Origin: Arthrobacter liuii
Lineage (GTDB): Bacteria > Actinomycetota > Actinomycetes > Actinomycetales > Micrococcaceae
NCBI RefSeq assembly: GCF_014639275.1
Contig: NZ_BMFW01000001.1
Span: forward strand, 138,468-202,467
Direction: 5' to 3'
DNA length: 64,000 nt
Positions 7,715-16,411 of this stretch are shown piece by piece; position 1 is the first letter of the stretch; each line of letters begins with the position of its first letter. A program made the translations under genes and the position numbers. The notes beneath the pieces were generated by a model, which was given only the letters and a program-made list of their open reading frames with translations, was not told the DNA's origin and did not search any database.

Positions 7715-8764
7715 CTAGTCAGAGACCACCAGGGTTTCCGCGCCCGCCAGCCGGGCTTTGCCGCCCGCCAGGAGGGGCTCGACGGCGGCGCGCAGGGCGG
7801 TCATGGAATCGTCCAGTTCCAGCATGACCGGGTGCTGGTACGCGATCAGGGCAAGCATGTCGCGGACGGCCTCGGCGGCATCGTCAGCGGCCAGCGAAGG
7901 CTCGTGACCCAGGAACACGTCGGTAGGGGTTTCCTGCCGGGCAGCTTCTTGTCCGGCAGCTTCCTGTCCCGGGGCGGCGTCAGGATCCGACGGGGCGGCG
8001 TAGCTGACCGCGAACGCACGGATGCGGCCCTTCTTGCCCGGCGCCACGCCGGACCCGAATGCTGATTCCGGCTGGGCCCGGAGCACGATGGCTCCGTGGG
8101 CTCCAGTGAGCTCATCCAGGAACAGCTTCTGGACCTGGCCCACGGACAACACGCCGGGAGAGTCCCAGCCGTGGATGGCGGTGTAGTACCGGCCCACCAC
8201 GTCCGTGAGCTCCACGGAGCCGGTGGCCAGGTCCATCACGACGTCGGACCCCGCATTTTCGTTACTGACGGGCCGCCCGCCGAAGTCCCGGTCCGGGAAG
8301 ACGGGCAGCTTCAGGGCCCCGGGTTCCACGACGACCAGGCGGGAACGCTGGATGGGAGAGAGCCCGAAGTGTTCGGCGAAGGCATCACCCGCGGTGCCGG
8401 GCTCCACCTTGGCGCGCAGCTTGGTGACGCCCGACGGCGCGTTTTCGGCTTCGCGCCGCAGCATGGTCAGGAGGCTGGCCCCGATGCCCGCGCGGCGGTG
8501 GTCCCGCGCAACTTCGATGTAGGCCCACAGACGTTCCGGGTGCAGGGACGCCTCATAGACGACGCCGGCTGCCACGGGAATGCCGACGCCGTCGATGACG
8601 TCCTCGGCCACGATGCAGCGGCGCCACGGGGAGCCTGCCCCGCCGTTGGAGGACACCGCGAGGGCGCCGCGGAACTGGCGGGCAAGGGCGGTGTCCGGGT
8701 CGCCCCAGATTTCCAGGAGTGCCAGGTCGTCGCCGTCACGCCATTCGCGGTATTCGATGGCCAT
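7715..8764 (-). CDS. GNAT-family N-acetyltransferase, long form
   Basis: A 349-residue acetyltransferase. The N-terminal half is a GNAT fold with the acetyl-CoA loop in VARDHRRAGIGASLL (about residues 85-99), preceded by YEASLHPERLWAYIEV. The C-terminal half has strands such as GAIVLRAQPESAF and a low-complexity QEAAGQEAARQE linker, but no clear second acetyl-CoA motif. It may be a degenerate second GNAT domain. Substrate unknown. It starts 2 bases after the glyS stop (TGA-GC-ATG), so it is probably translated from the glyS transcript. The 3' end faces the palindromic repeat. Confidence 0.7.
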   Translation of the reverse strand: MAIEYREWRDGDDLALLEIWGDPDTALARQFRGALAVSSNGGAGSPWRRCIVAEDVIDGVGIPVAAGVVYEASLHPERLWAYIEVARDHRRAGIGASLLTMLRREAENAPSGVTKLRAKVEPGTAGDAFAEHFGLSPIQRSRLVVVEPGALKLPVFPDRDFGGRPVSNENAGSDVVMDLATGSVELTDVVGRYYTAIHGWDSPGVLSVGQVQKLFLDELTGAHGAIVLRAQPESAFGSGVAPGKKGRIRAFAVSYAAPSDPDAAPGQEAAGQEAARQETPTDVFLGHEPSLAADDAAEAVRDMLALIAYQHPVMLELDDSMTALRAAVEPLLAGGKARLAGAETLVVSD

Positions 8765-8766
8765 GC

Positions 8767-10152
8767 TCAGGCGCCGATCAGCCGTGCGGCCAGGTAGCCC
8801 TCCACCTTGTCCAGGGAGACGCGTTCCTGGCTCATGGTGTCCCGCTCGCGGATGGTGACGGCCTGGTCCTCGAGGGTGTCGAAGTCCACGGTGATGCAGA
8901 ACGGGGTGCCGATCTCGTCCTGGCGGCGGTAGCGGCGGCCGATGGCCCCGGCGTCGTCGAAATCGATGTTCCAGTTCTTCCGCAGCTGCGCGCCCAGGGC
9001 CTTGGCCTTCGGGGACAGGTCCTCGTTGCGGCTCAGCGGCAGCACCGCGGCCTTGACCGGGGCCAGGCGCGGGTCAAGCTTCAGCACGGTGCGCACGTCC
9101 ACGCCGCCCTTGGCGTTGGGGGCCTCGTCCTCGGTGTAGGCGTCCACCAGGAACGCCATGAAGGAGCGGGTCAGGCCGGCCGCGGGCTCGATCACGTACG
9201 GGGTGTAGCGCTCGTTGGTGGCCTGGTTGAAGTAGCTCAGGTCCGTTCCGGAGGCCTTGGCATGGGTGGAGAGGTCGAAGTCGGTCCGGTTGGCGATGCC
9301 CTCGAGCTCGCCCCATTCCGAGCCCTGGAACCCGAAGCGGTACTCGATGTCCGTGGTGCCCTTGGAGTAGTGGCTGAGCTTTTCCTTGGGGTGCTCAAAG
9401 AAGCGCAGGTTCTCCTCGCGGATGCCCAGGCCGGTGTACCAGGCCATGCGCTCCTTCATCCAGTACTGGTGCCATTCCTCGTCGGTGCCGGGCTCGACGA
9501 AGAATTCCATTTCCATCTGCTCGAACTCGCGGGTGCGGAAAATGAAGTTTCCGGGCGTGATCTCGTTGCGGAAGGACTTGCCGATCTGGCCGATGCCGAA
9601 CGGCGGCTTCTTGCGGGAGGTGGTGAGGACGTTGTTGAAGTTCACGAAAATGCCCTGCGCGGTTTCGGGTCGCAGGTAGTGCAGGCCTTCCTCGTTGGCC
9701 ACCGGTCCCAGGTAGGTCTTGAGCAGGCCGGAGAACTCCTGCGGCTCGGTCCACTGGCCGCGGGTGCCGCAGTTGGCGCAGGCGATGTCCTTCAGGCCGT
9801 TCTCCGCCGGGCGGCCTTTCTTCTCCTCGTATTCTTCCTCGAGGTGGTCGGCACGGTAGCGCTTGTGGCAGGAGAGGCACTCCACCAAGGGATCGGAGAA
9901 GACCTCCACATGGCCGGAGGCTTCCCAGACCTGGCGGGGCAGGATCACGGAGGAGTCCAGGCCCACCACGTCCTCGCGGCCGCGGACCATGGACTGCCAC
10001 CACTGGCGCTTGATGTTTTCCTTCAGCTCGGCGCCGAGGGGCCCGTAGTCCCAGGCAGACCGCGAACCGCCGTAGATCTCACCGGCCTGGAACACGAAGC
10101 CCCTCCGCTTGGAGAGTGAAATAACCTGGTCGAGGACGGATTTTGCTGCCAT
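8767..10152 (-). CDS. glyS: Glycyl-tRNA synthetase (dimeric type)
   Basis: A class II aminoacyl-tRNA synthetase of 461 residues, the alpha2 form of actinobacteria and eukaryotes. The start is [11 protein letters not shown]...[14 protein letters not shown], typical of GlyRS. Motif 2 is in [10 protein letters not shown]...[14 protein letters not shown], and the C-terminal anticodon-binding domain includes [20 protein letters not shown] Cys-based zinc-binding insertion (CLSCHKR and CANCGTRG) lies at about residues 92-135. The ATG at 10152 is followed by AAK. It is followed at 2 bases by a GNAT gene. No T-box-like leader was recognised in the 130 bases upstream. Confidence 0.95.
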   Translation of the reverse strand: MAAKSVLDQVISLSKRRGFVFQAGEIYGGSRSAWDYGPLGAELKENIKRQWWQSMVRGREDVVGLDSSVILPRQVWEASGHVEVFSDPLVECLSCHKRYRADHLEEEYEEKKGRPAENGLKDIACANCGTRGQWTEPQEFSGLLKTYLGPVANEEGLHYLRPETAQGIFVNFNNVLTTSRKKPPFGIGQIGKSFRNEITPGNFIFRTREFEQMEMEFFVEPGTDEEWHQYWMKERMAWYTGLGIREENLRFFEHPKEKLSHYSKGTTDIEYRFGFQGSEWGELEGIANRTDFDLSTHAKASGTDLSYFNQATNERYTPYVIEPAAGLTRSFMAFLVDAYTEDEAPNAKGGVDVRTVLKLDPRLAPVKAAVLPLSRNEDLSPKAKALGAQLRKNWNIDFDDAGAIGRRYRRQDEIGTPFCITVDFDTLEDQAVTIRERDTMSQERVSLDKVEGYLAARLIGA

Positions 10153-10282
10153 GGGGTAACTCCAATTTCTACAGGGCCGCTGGGTGCGGTCCGCGGGTTG
10201 TCAGGCCCCGGCTGCCGTGCGCCTGGGGAACAGTGGGCAACGGGCCGGGGCGGATGAAGGAAGATGCTGGAAAGCTTGTGTC

Positions 10283-11272
10283 CTAGCGTACCGGCCGCTG
10301 CCTGCGCAGCGCGCCCCGTGGCCAGGGCAGGGTGGCCAGGATAATGGCCCCGAGCGTGAGCAGGGTCCCCAGGACGGTGGCCGGAGCGACGACGGCGCCC
10401 GGGGCGGGCAGCGCAAGGTCCAGTGCCAGCGAGCCGAGCAACTGGCCCGCGATCATGCCCAGCCCGGTGACCAGCACGCCCAGGCTGCGGACCAGGAGGG
10501 CGCCCAGGCCGATGAAGACGCAGCCCATGGGTCCGCCAAGGTAGTACCACCACTCCCCCGGCAGCGGGTTGGCCGGGCCGGCCACCGCCAGCTTCACGGC
10601 GAACGCCGCCCAGAGCACGATGCAGCCAGCCACGAAGTTGACCAGCGTGGCGGCAATGGGTGTGCCGTAGTGGACGGTGGCGGTGCCGTTCATGGCCTGC
10701 TGGAAGCTCATGAGGAATCCTGCCGCCACCGGCAGGATGAGCGGAAGCAGGAGCCCGGCCGCTCCGTCCGCTGCGCCTCCGCCGCTGAATCTTGGCGACA
10801 CGGCCCAGGCGACGGCGGCGATGGTCAGGATGCAGCCGACGATGCGGATGCCGGTGACGGACTTCTTTCCTGCCGGGCCAATACCCAACCGGTCCACCAG
10901 CAGGCCGCTGACGGTCTGCCCGGTGACGGCGGCGACAGTGAAGAGCGCCACCCCCAGGATGCCCACGGTGAAGGACTGGGCAAACACGAACAGCGCACCG
11001 GTGGCACCGGCCACCACGTAGATGCGGGGAAAGGCCCGGTTCCGGACGGCAGGGAGGATGTTTGCCAGGCCTGCCCGCCCCCGCGGCAGCACCAGCGAAA
11101 TGACGATCATGACCACCAGGCCTGTGCTGAAACTCACGGCCGCGGCCGCGATTCCGTCGTTGAGGCGGGCACCCAGGGCCCCGTTGATGCGGCCCTGGAC
11201 GGGGATGGCGAGGCCGGAGCCCACAGCAAGGGGCAGGCCTGCAAGGACCGGCAGGCGCGGAGGGGAGGTCAT
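10283..11272 (-). CDS. DMT-superfamily transporter (YdcZ/DUF606 type)
   Basis: About 329 residues with around ten membrane helices and an internal duplication. Each half contains a QxxxNGxLG/QQAMNG-like element near its start (QGRINGALGARL and FQQAMNGTATVHYGTPIAA), a hallmark of the DUF606 family. Members are predicted small-molecule exporters or permeases; the substrate is unknown. I use the ATG at 11272, preceded by AAGGTGG at 5 bases; a GTG three codons upstream at 11281 is the alternative. It is divergent from the S4-domain gene. Confidence 0.75.
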   Translation of the reverse strand: MTSPPRLPVLAGLPLAVGSGLAIPVQGRINGALGARLNDGIAAAAVSFSTGLVVMIVISLVLPRGRAGLANILPAVRNRAFPRIYVVAGATGALFVFAQSFTVGILGVALFTVAAVTGQTVSGLLVDRLGIGPAGKKSVTGIRIVGCILTIAAVAWAVSPRFSGGGAADGAAGLLLPLILPVAAGFLMSFQQAMNGTATVHYGTPIAATLVNFVAGCIVLWAAFAVKLAVAGPANPLPGEWWYYLGGPMGCVFIGLGALLVRSLGVLVTGLGMIAGQLLGSLALDLALPAPGAVVAPATVLGTLLTLGAIILATLPWPRGALRRQRPVR

Positions 11273-11304
11273 TGAATCCACCTTAGTTCAGGCATTATGG
11301 CTGT

Positions 11305-11538
11305 ATGAGCAACCCCATTGACGATGTCCCCATCCGCGACGGCATGATCCGGCTTGGCCAGCTGCTGAAGCTCGCCAACCTCGTGGAGGACGGGGTGGAG
11401 GCCACGGAGCTCATCAAGAACGGAATGGTCAAGGTCAACGGCGAAATCGACGACCGCCGGGGCAGGCAGCTGCACAACGGGGACACAGTGACCGTGAACG
11501 GCCAGACCGTCCGCGTGGTGGTGCCGGACGCCGGCTGA
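11305..11538 (+). CDS. RNA-binding S4-domain protein (YbcJ-like)
   Basis: A 77-residue stand-alone S4 domain. The alpha-L RNA-binding signature reads IRLGQLLKLANLVEDG, then KNGMVKVNGEIDDRRGRQL and DTVTVNGQTVRVV. Such proteins are usually associated with structured RNA or stalled ribosomes, but this subfamily has no firm function. It is divergent from the DMT transporter and convergent with the esterase gene, with a probable terminator straight after its stop. Confidence 0.8.
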   Translation: MSNPIDDVPIRDGMIRLGQLLKLANLVEDGVEATELIKNGMVKVNGEIDDRRGRQLHNGDTVTVNGQTVRVVVPDAG

Positions 11539-11542
11539 CGTT

Positions 11543-11580
11543 CGACGGGAGCCGGCCGGCCGCCGTCGTACTTTTATTTG
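11543..11580 (+). terminator. Probable intrinsic terminator after the S4-domain gene
   Basis: CGACGG (11543-11548) pairs with CCGTCG (11563-11568) around an inner self-complementary GCCGGCCGGC. The T-rich tail TACTTTTATTT (11569-11579) follows, and the tail covers the stop codon of the convergent esterase gene. This is the expected layout for a rho-independent terminator acting rightward. Confidence 0.6.
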
Positions 11581-12233
11581 TTCAGCACCTCGTGCGTGAG
11601 GAACTCCCCCACGTGCCCGATTTCCTGCTGGTTGATGCCGTGCCACATGCCGGTGTACAGCACCTTGGTGAGCTTGACGTGCTTGCGGACCCAGCCCATG
11701 GTGAACTCGATCTTGTCCTGGGTGATCACCGGGTCCTGCTGGTCCCGGCCCCAAAACATGGGAACGGTCCCGTCCAACTCGGCGTCCCTGAACGTGGGAT
11801 CGTCACCGGCGTCAACCGCAAAGCCTGAGAGTCCGACGACGGCAGCGAAGTCGGTGGGCCGCTGGCGCAGGAGCGTGGTGGCCATGGCCATGCCCATGGA
11901 GAAGCCCAGCAGCGAGACGGAAGGGTGGCCGGGCCTGATGGCGTCGATCCACTCGAGTACGTAGGCGGATGCCTTCTTGACCCGTTCCAGCGAGTAGTCG
12001 ATGGAGGCTGTGAGCGGGAACCAGGTGAAGCCGGGGCCCATGGCGATGGGCGCACGGACGGATGCGACGGTGAAGTCCCCGGGCAGGAGGTCGGCCAGGC
12101 TGAGCAGGTCCTGCTCGTTGGCGCCGTATCCGTGGAGCAGCACCAGCAGCGGCTTGCCGGCGCGCTGGCCTTCCGGATGGGACCACAGGACAACGGGGGC
12201 GGGAAATACTTCGGCGTCAGTCATGGTTTCCAT
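11574..12233 (-). CDS. Phospholipase/carboxylesterase-family hydrolase
   Basis: A 219-residue alpha/beta hydrolase of the carboxylesterase/YpfH type. LLVLLHGYGANEQDLLSLA is the classic HGxGxNE oxyanion motif, the nucleophile elbow is LLGFSMGMAMA, an acid candidate is in GRDQQDPVI, and the His is in YTGMWHGINQQE. The ATG at 12233 is used; an in-frame ATG 9 bases downstream is equally possible. Neither start has a strong ribosome-binding site. It is divergent from the SGNH hydrolase gene with 68 bases between. Natural substrate unknown. Confidence 0.8.
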   Translation of the reverse strand: METMTDAEVFPAPVVLWSHPEGQRAGKPLLVLLHGYGANEQDLLSLADLLPGDFTVASVRAPIAMGPGFTWFPLTASIDYSLERVKKASAYVLEWIDAIRPGHPSVSLLGFSMGMAMATTLLRQRPTDFAAVVGLSGFAVDAGDDPTFRDAELDGTVPMFWGRDQQDPVITQDKIEFTMGWVRKHVKLTKVLYTGMWHGINQQEIGHVGEFLTHEVLNK

Positions 12234-12301
12234 TCTTACAGTTACCGGAAGGTAACAACCTACGTTCGCGTAGGCAGCGAAGCGGAAGGCAGGATAGGAC
12301 C

Positions 12302-13171
12302 GTGACTGACGCAAGTGCCATCCAGACCCCGTCCGCGCACCCCGGCTCCCACCCCTGGAGCCGGTACGTGGCGATGGGCGATTCCTTCACCGAGGGCATC
12401 GGCGACCCGGAACCCGCAAGCCCCGGAGGCCACCGCGGCTGGGCAGACAGGGTGGCCGAAGAGCTGGGCCGCACCCAGCCGGACTTCGCCTACGCCAACC
12501 TTGCCGTCCGCGGCAGGCTGCTGCGGCAGATTGTGGACCAGCAGCTCGCCCCTGCCCTGGCGCTGAAGCCTGACCTGGTCACCTTGTCTGCCGGCGGCAA
12601 CGACCTGATCCGTCCAGGCGGTGATCCTGACGCGCTGGCCGAGAAGCTTGATTCCGTAGTCCAGATCCTGTCCATGGGCGGTGCCACGGTGGTCCTGTTC
12701 AACGGCCCGGATACGGGTTCCTCGGTGCTCAGCCGGATCCGGAGCAAAGTGGCCATCTACAACGAGAACCTGCGGACAGTTGCGGCCCGGCACGACGCCA
12801 TTATCGCCGACATGTGGTCCCTGCGGCAGCTGGGCGACCCCCAGATGTGGGACCAGGACCGGCTGCACTTTTCGCCGCTTGGCCATCACACCATAGCGGC
12901 CATGGTACTGGATTCGCTGAACGTTGAGCATTCCCTGGAGCCGCTGCAGCCCAAGCCGCTTCCGCCCCGGACCTGGCGTGAGGCCAGGAACGGCGACCTT
13001 GTGTGGGCGCGCGAATACTTCGTGCCATGGGTGCTGCGCCGGCTGCGGCACCAGTCCTCGGGCGACGGCATCACGGCAAAACGGCCGACGCCGGGTCCCG
13101 TCTTCGGTCCCGGCGTTCCGTTGGGATCCGGCGAGGGTCCGCTGGGAACCTCCGAACCCAGCCACCGGTAG
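12302..13171 (+). CDS. SGNH/GDSL-family hydrolase
   Basis: A 289-residue esterase-fold protein. Block I is VAMGDSFTEGIGD (Ser nucleophile), block II is an ANLAVRGRLL region, block III is SAGGNDLIRPG, and block V carries the catalytic pair in WDQDRLHFSPLGHH. There is no signal peptide, so it is probably cytoplasmic. The roughly 60-residue C-terminal tail is Pro/Gly-rich and unconserved in appearance. The start is a GTG at 12302, preceded by AGGA. The SHOCT-like membrane protein gene follows at 48 bases on the same strand. Confidence 0.85.
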   Translation: MTDASAIQTPSAHPGSHPWSRYVAMGDSFTEGIGDPEPASPGGHRGWADRVAEELGRTQPDFAYANLAVRGRLLRQIVDQQLAPALALKPDLVTLSAGGNDLIRPGGDPDALAEKLDSVVQILSMGGATVVLFNGPDTGSSVLSRIRSKVAIYNENLRTVAARHDAIIADMWSLRQLGDPQMWDQDRLHFSPLGHHTIAAMVLDSLNVEHSLEPLQPKPLPPRTWREARNGDLVWAREYFVPWVLRRLRHQSSGDGITAKRPTPGPVFGPGVPLGSGEGPLGTSEPSHR

Positions 13172-13219
13172 GGCCGCCGGGGCTAAGCTGGAAGGACAAC
13201 ATTCGAGAGGCGCGCCACC

Positions 13220-13771
13220 GTGAGCAGCTTGTTTTTCTGGATCATCATCCTGTCCTTCGTCGTCCCCATGGCCATGCGGATGTACAGGCGCTCCATGGCG
13301 CGGCGTGACCGGGACCAGGGCCTCCCCGGCCAGTACCCCGGTTCTGACCAGTTCCCGGGCTATGGCCAATTTCCGGGTTCAGCCGGGCCGCAAAGCAACC
13401 AGCCGCGCGATGGCTATACCCAGCAGGACTACTACTCCGGCGGCTTCCGGCAAGGCCAGCCGGGCCAGCCGCCGCAGCCCTACCAGTACGGACAGCCGCC
13501 CACGCCGGACCCACGGTATGGCGCTCCGCAGGAACCCCCGTACCAGCAGGCGCCGTACGAGCAACAGCCTTCCCAGCAGCAGCGCCCCTGGCAGCAGAGT
13601 CCCGGGCAGCAGGCACCGGGCCAGCCTTCGGGGCCTGCCACTCCCCCGCCCCCGGCAGCACCCCAGGGGTTCCGCGCCCGCAAGCTTGCGGAACTGGACC
13701 AGCAGTACAGCAACGGCGAACTGTCCATGGAGGATTACATGAAACGCCGCGGCGACATCATGAACGGCTAG
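13220..13771 (+). CDS. Membrane-anchored Pro/Gln-rich protein with SHOCT-like C-terminus
   Basis: A 183-residue protein in three parts. An N-terminal membrane helix (LFFWIIILSFVVPMAMRMY, about residues 4-22) is followed by about 120 residues rich in Pro, Gln, Gly and Tyr. The C-terminal 35 residues (RKLAELDQQYSNGELSMEDY, then MKRRGDIMNG) match the SHOCT short helical module that often follows membrane segments. It starts at GTG 13220 with GAGAGG 9 bases upstream. Function unknown. A strong terminator follows. Confidence 0.65.
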   Translation: MSSLFFWIIILSFVVPMAMRMYRRSMARRDRDQGLPGQYPGSDQFPGYGQFPGSAGPQSNQPRDGYTQQDYYSGGFRQGQPGQPPQPYQYGQPPTPDPRYGAPQEPPYQQAPYEQQPSQQQRPWQQSPGQQAPGQPSGPATPPPPAAPQGFRARKLAELDQQYSNGELSMEDYMKRRGDIMNG

Positions 13772-13789
13772 CCAAACTGATGGACAGCC

Positions 13790-13827
13790 AGATCGGGGAC
13801 CGGCTTCCGGTCCCCGATCTGTTTATT
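13790..13827 (+). terminator. Strong intrinsic terminator
   Basis: Perfect 14-bp arms at 13790-13803 and 13807-13820 (left arm AGATCGGGGACCGG) surround a CTT loop, followed by GTTTATTTAA. This ends the SHOCT-like gene and lies 12 bases from the convergent mmsA stop. In the leftward direction the hairpin is not followed by a T-run. Confidence 0.85.
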
Positions 13828-13839
13828 TAATCGACCTGT

Positions 13840-15324
13840 CTAGTGCACCTGGGGGAAGCCCAGGTCAATCACCGAGGTTGCCGGGTCGGGCCAGCGCGTG
13901 GTCACCACTTTGCCCCGGGTGTAGAACCGGATGCTGTCGGGGCCGTACATGTGCGTGTCGCCGAACAGCGAATTCTTCCAGCCGCCGAAGGAGAAGGACC
14001 CCACAGGCACCGGAATGGGCACGTTGACGCCCACCATTCCTGCCTCGACGTCGAACTCGAACTGCCGGGCAGCGCCGCCGTCCCGGGTGAAAATGGCCAC
14101 ACCATTGCCGAACTCGTTGTCGTTGACCAGCTTGACGGCGTCACTGTACGTGTCCGCGCGGACCACCGACAGGACCGGGCCGAAGATCTCGTCGTCGTAC
14201 ACCTTCATGCCCGGCTTGACGTGGTCCACCAGGCTGACACCGATGAAGAACCCGTCTGAATCGAACTGCTGCGAGCGCCCGTCAACAACCACCGTGGCCC
14301 CTTCGCCTTCCGCTCCGGCCACGTAGGAGGCCACGCGGTCCCGGTGCTCGGCGGTGATCAAGGGTCCCATCTGGGAGGCGGGGTCCGTTCCCGCACCGAT
14401 CTTCAGGTCTGCCATGCGGCTTGAAATCGCCTTCACCAGATCGTCGGCGATGTTGCCCACTGCCACCAGGACGCTGACTGCCATGCAGCGCTCACCGGCG
14501 GAGCCGTAGGCGGCAGAAACCGCGGCGTCGGCAGCCATGTCCAGGTCGGCGTCGGGAAGCACCACCATGTGGTTCTTGGCCCCGCCCAGCGCCTGGACGC
14601 GCTTGCCGTGATCGGCAGCACGCTTGTAGATGGACTGCGCGATGGGGGTGGAGCCGACGAAGCTCACCGCTTTCACGTCAGGGTGTTCGAGCAGGATATC
14701 CACCGCCTCCTTGTCGCCGTGGACCACGTTGAGGACGCCTGCCGGCAGTCCTGCTTCAGTGAAGGCCTCGGCGATGAAGACCGCGGAGGACGGATCCTTC
14801 TCGCTCGGTTTGAGCAGCACCGTGTTGCCGCAGGCCAGTGCGCTGCCGATCATCCAGAGGGGCACCATGGCCGGGAAGTTGAACGGGGTGATGCAGGCCA
14901 CCACGCCCACGGGCTGGCGGACGGAGTGCACATCCACACCGCTGGAGACCTGCTCCGAGCGTTCGCCTTTGAGCATGTGGGACAGCCCGGTGGCGAACTC
15001 GATGTTCTCCAGCCCGCGGGAAATTTCACCCTCCGCGTCGGAGAGGACCTTCCCGTGCTCGCTGGTGAGGATGGCCGCAAGCTCAGGCTTGCGCTGCGTC
15101 AGGATTTCCCGGACCCGGAAGAAGATGTTGGTGCGTTTGGCCAGGCTGGTGGCACGCCATGCCGGCAGCGCGGCCCGGGCGGCTGCGATGGCTTCCTCCG
15201 TCCGTGCTGCCGAGGCAAGCGCCACCTGCTTCCCCTGTTCGCCCGTGGCGGGGTTGTAGACGGGACCGAAGCGGTCGGCGTCGCTGACGCGGGCGCCGTT
15301 GATGTAGTGCGGGATGGTTTCCAA
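13840..15324 (-). CDS. mmsA: Methylmalonate-semialdehyde dehydrogenase (CoA-acylating)
   Basis: A 494-residue aldehyde dehydrogenase. The catalytic Cys is Cys280 in YGSAGERCMAVS, a signature of the MmsA branch rather than the usual GQxC form. Cofactor elements are ITPFNFPAMVPLW, LKPSEKDP and VGSTPIAQ. It would convert methylmalonate or malonate semialdehyde to propionyl- or acetyl-CoA at the end of valine and inositol breakdown. The start appears to be a TTG at 15324, with GGAAAAGAG upstream. mmsB ends 35 bases before, so the order is mmsB-mmsA, supporting a valine route. Confidence 0.9.
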   Translation of the reverse strand: METIPHYINGARVSDADRFGPVYNPATGEQGKQVALASAARTEEAIAAARAALPAWRATSLAKRTNIFFRVREILTQRKPELAAILTSEHGKVLSDAEGEISRGLENIEFATGLSHMLKGERSEQVSSGVDVHSVRQPVGVVACITPFNFPAMVPLWMIGSALACGNTVLLKPSEKDPSSAVFIAEAFTEAGLPAGVLNVVHGDKEAVDILLEHPDVKAVSFVGSTPIAQSIYKRAADHGKRVQALGGAKNHMVVLPDADLDMAADAAVSAAYGSAGERCMAVSVLVAVGNIADDLVKAISSRMADLKIGAGTDPASQMGPLITAEHRDRVASYVAGAEGEGATVVVDGRSQQFDSDGFFIGVSLVDHVKPGMKVYDDEIFGPVLSVVRADTYSDAVKLVNDNEFGNGVAIFTRDGGAARQFEFDVEAGMVGVNVPIPVPVGSFSFGGWKNSLFGDTHMYGPDSIRFYTRGKVVTTRWPDPATSVIDLGFPQVH

Positions 15325-15359
15325 GGGGAGTCTCTTTTCCTGCGTTGCTTGCTGTGGGG

Positions 15360-16277
15360 CTAGTTGGTCGGCGTGCGGTGGGCGGACTCCAGCGTGCCGT
15401 CCACGAGCTTGATGATCATTGAGCAGTCCTTGCCCGCATCACCGGCGTCAATGAGCCGCTGGAACAGTTGCTGGACGTGCCTTCCGATCTCCAGCGGCGT
15501 TCCGGTGCCTTCCGCGGCGCTGATGGCCAGGCCAATGTCCTTGTTCGCCAGCTCGGTGGTGAAGGTGGGCGCGAAGTCGTTGTTTGAAGCCGCGGTGGGA
15601 ACCACCCCGGGCACCGGGTACCAGGTCCGCAGTGCCCACGAGTCCCCCGAAGAGACCGAGGCAATGTTCCAGAAGACCTGCTTGTCCAGGCCCAGCCGGT
15701 CCGCGAGGACTGCGCCCTCGGCCGTGGAGGCAAGGTTGATGAAGAGCATCAGGTTGTTGCAGATCTTTGCCGCCTGCCCCGTGGTGGGGCCGCCGGTGGG
15801 GATGATGTTCGCGGACATTGGACCGATGTAGCTAGATGCGTCGGCCACGGCGCCCTCTTCGCCGCCCACCATGAACGTCAGTGTTCCCGCCTCGGCGCCG
15901 CTCATTCCACCGGACACCGGGGCGTCCACAAAGCGGAAGCCGGCGGCAGCCGCGGCGTCGTGAAGTTCCTGGGCCGAGGCGATGTCAATGGTGGAGGAGT
16001 CGATGAGCAGGGTGCGGGTGTCGGCATGCGCCAGCACCCCGTCCTCGCCGAGATAGACAGCCCGGGCGTGTTCGCCCTTTGGGAGCATCGTAAACACGGC
16101 GTCCGCGCCGTCCACGGCTTCGGCGATGCTGGCGGCGCGCTTGACGCCGCCTGCCTCAGCGGCCGCCAGGGCGGCCGGGTTGAGGTCGAAACCGCGCACG
16201 TCGTGCCCGGCCTTCACCAGGTTTACGGACATGTGGCCGCCCATGTTGCCCAGGCCTATCCAACCGATAACTGCCAT
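15360..16277 (-). CDS. mmsB: 3-hydroxyisobutyrate dehydrogenase
   Basis: A 305-residue beta-hydroxyacid dehydrogenase. The NAD-binding start is VIGWIGLGNMGGHMSVNLVK, the substrate-binding motif is FVDAPVSGGMSGAEAGTLTFM, and the catalytic Lys is in GQAAKICNNL. It would oxidise 3-hydroxyisobutyrate to methylmalonate semialdehyde, the substrate of MmsA, encoded directly downstream. The ATG at 16277 has AAGGAG about 7 bases upstream. A LysR-type gene is divergent across 134 bases and probably controls the pair. Confidence 0.9.
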   Translation of the reverse strand: MAVIGWIGLGNMGGHMSVNLVKAGHDVRGFDLNPAALAAAEAGGVKRAASIAEAVDGADAVFTMLPKGEHARAVYLGEDGVLAHADTRTLLIDSSTIDIASAQELHDAAAAAGFRFVDAPVSGGMSGAEAGTLTFMVGGEEGAVADASSYIGPMSANIIPTGGPTTGQAAKICNNLMLFINLASTAEGAVLADRLGLDKQVFWNIASVSSGDSWALRTWYPVPGVVPTAASNNDFAPTFTTELANKDIGLAISAAEGTGTPLEIGRHVQQLFQRLIDAGDAGKDCSMIIKLVDGTLESAHRTPTN

Positions 16278-16411
16278 GCGTAAGCTCCTTTGCTTCCATT
16301 CCGGCGTTATGCCGGCGTCTCTGTGTCTACGATCACATCCTGTTAGAGTGCAATCAAGGGGAAAAATTACAGATGCCCTGTGCATTGCTGCACATACTAG
16401 GAAGGCCAAGC

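Noticed and set aside
10153..10282. T-box or glycine riboswitch in the glyS leader
   Set aside because: No T-box sequence, specifier stem or glycine-aptamer core was found in these 130 bases.
13440..13640. Possible tandem-repeat or CRISPR-like pattern
   Set aside because: The repetition reflects Pro/Gln-rich codons of the SHOCT-like protein; units are irregular and there are no spacers.
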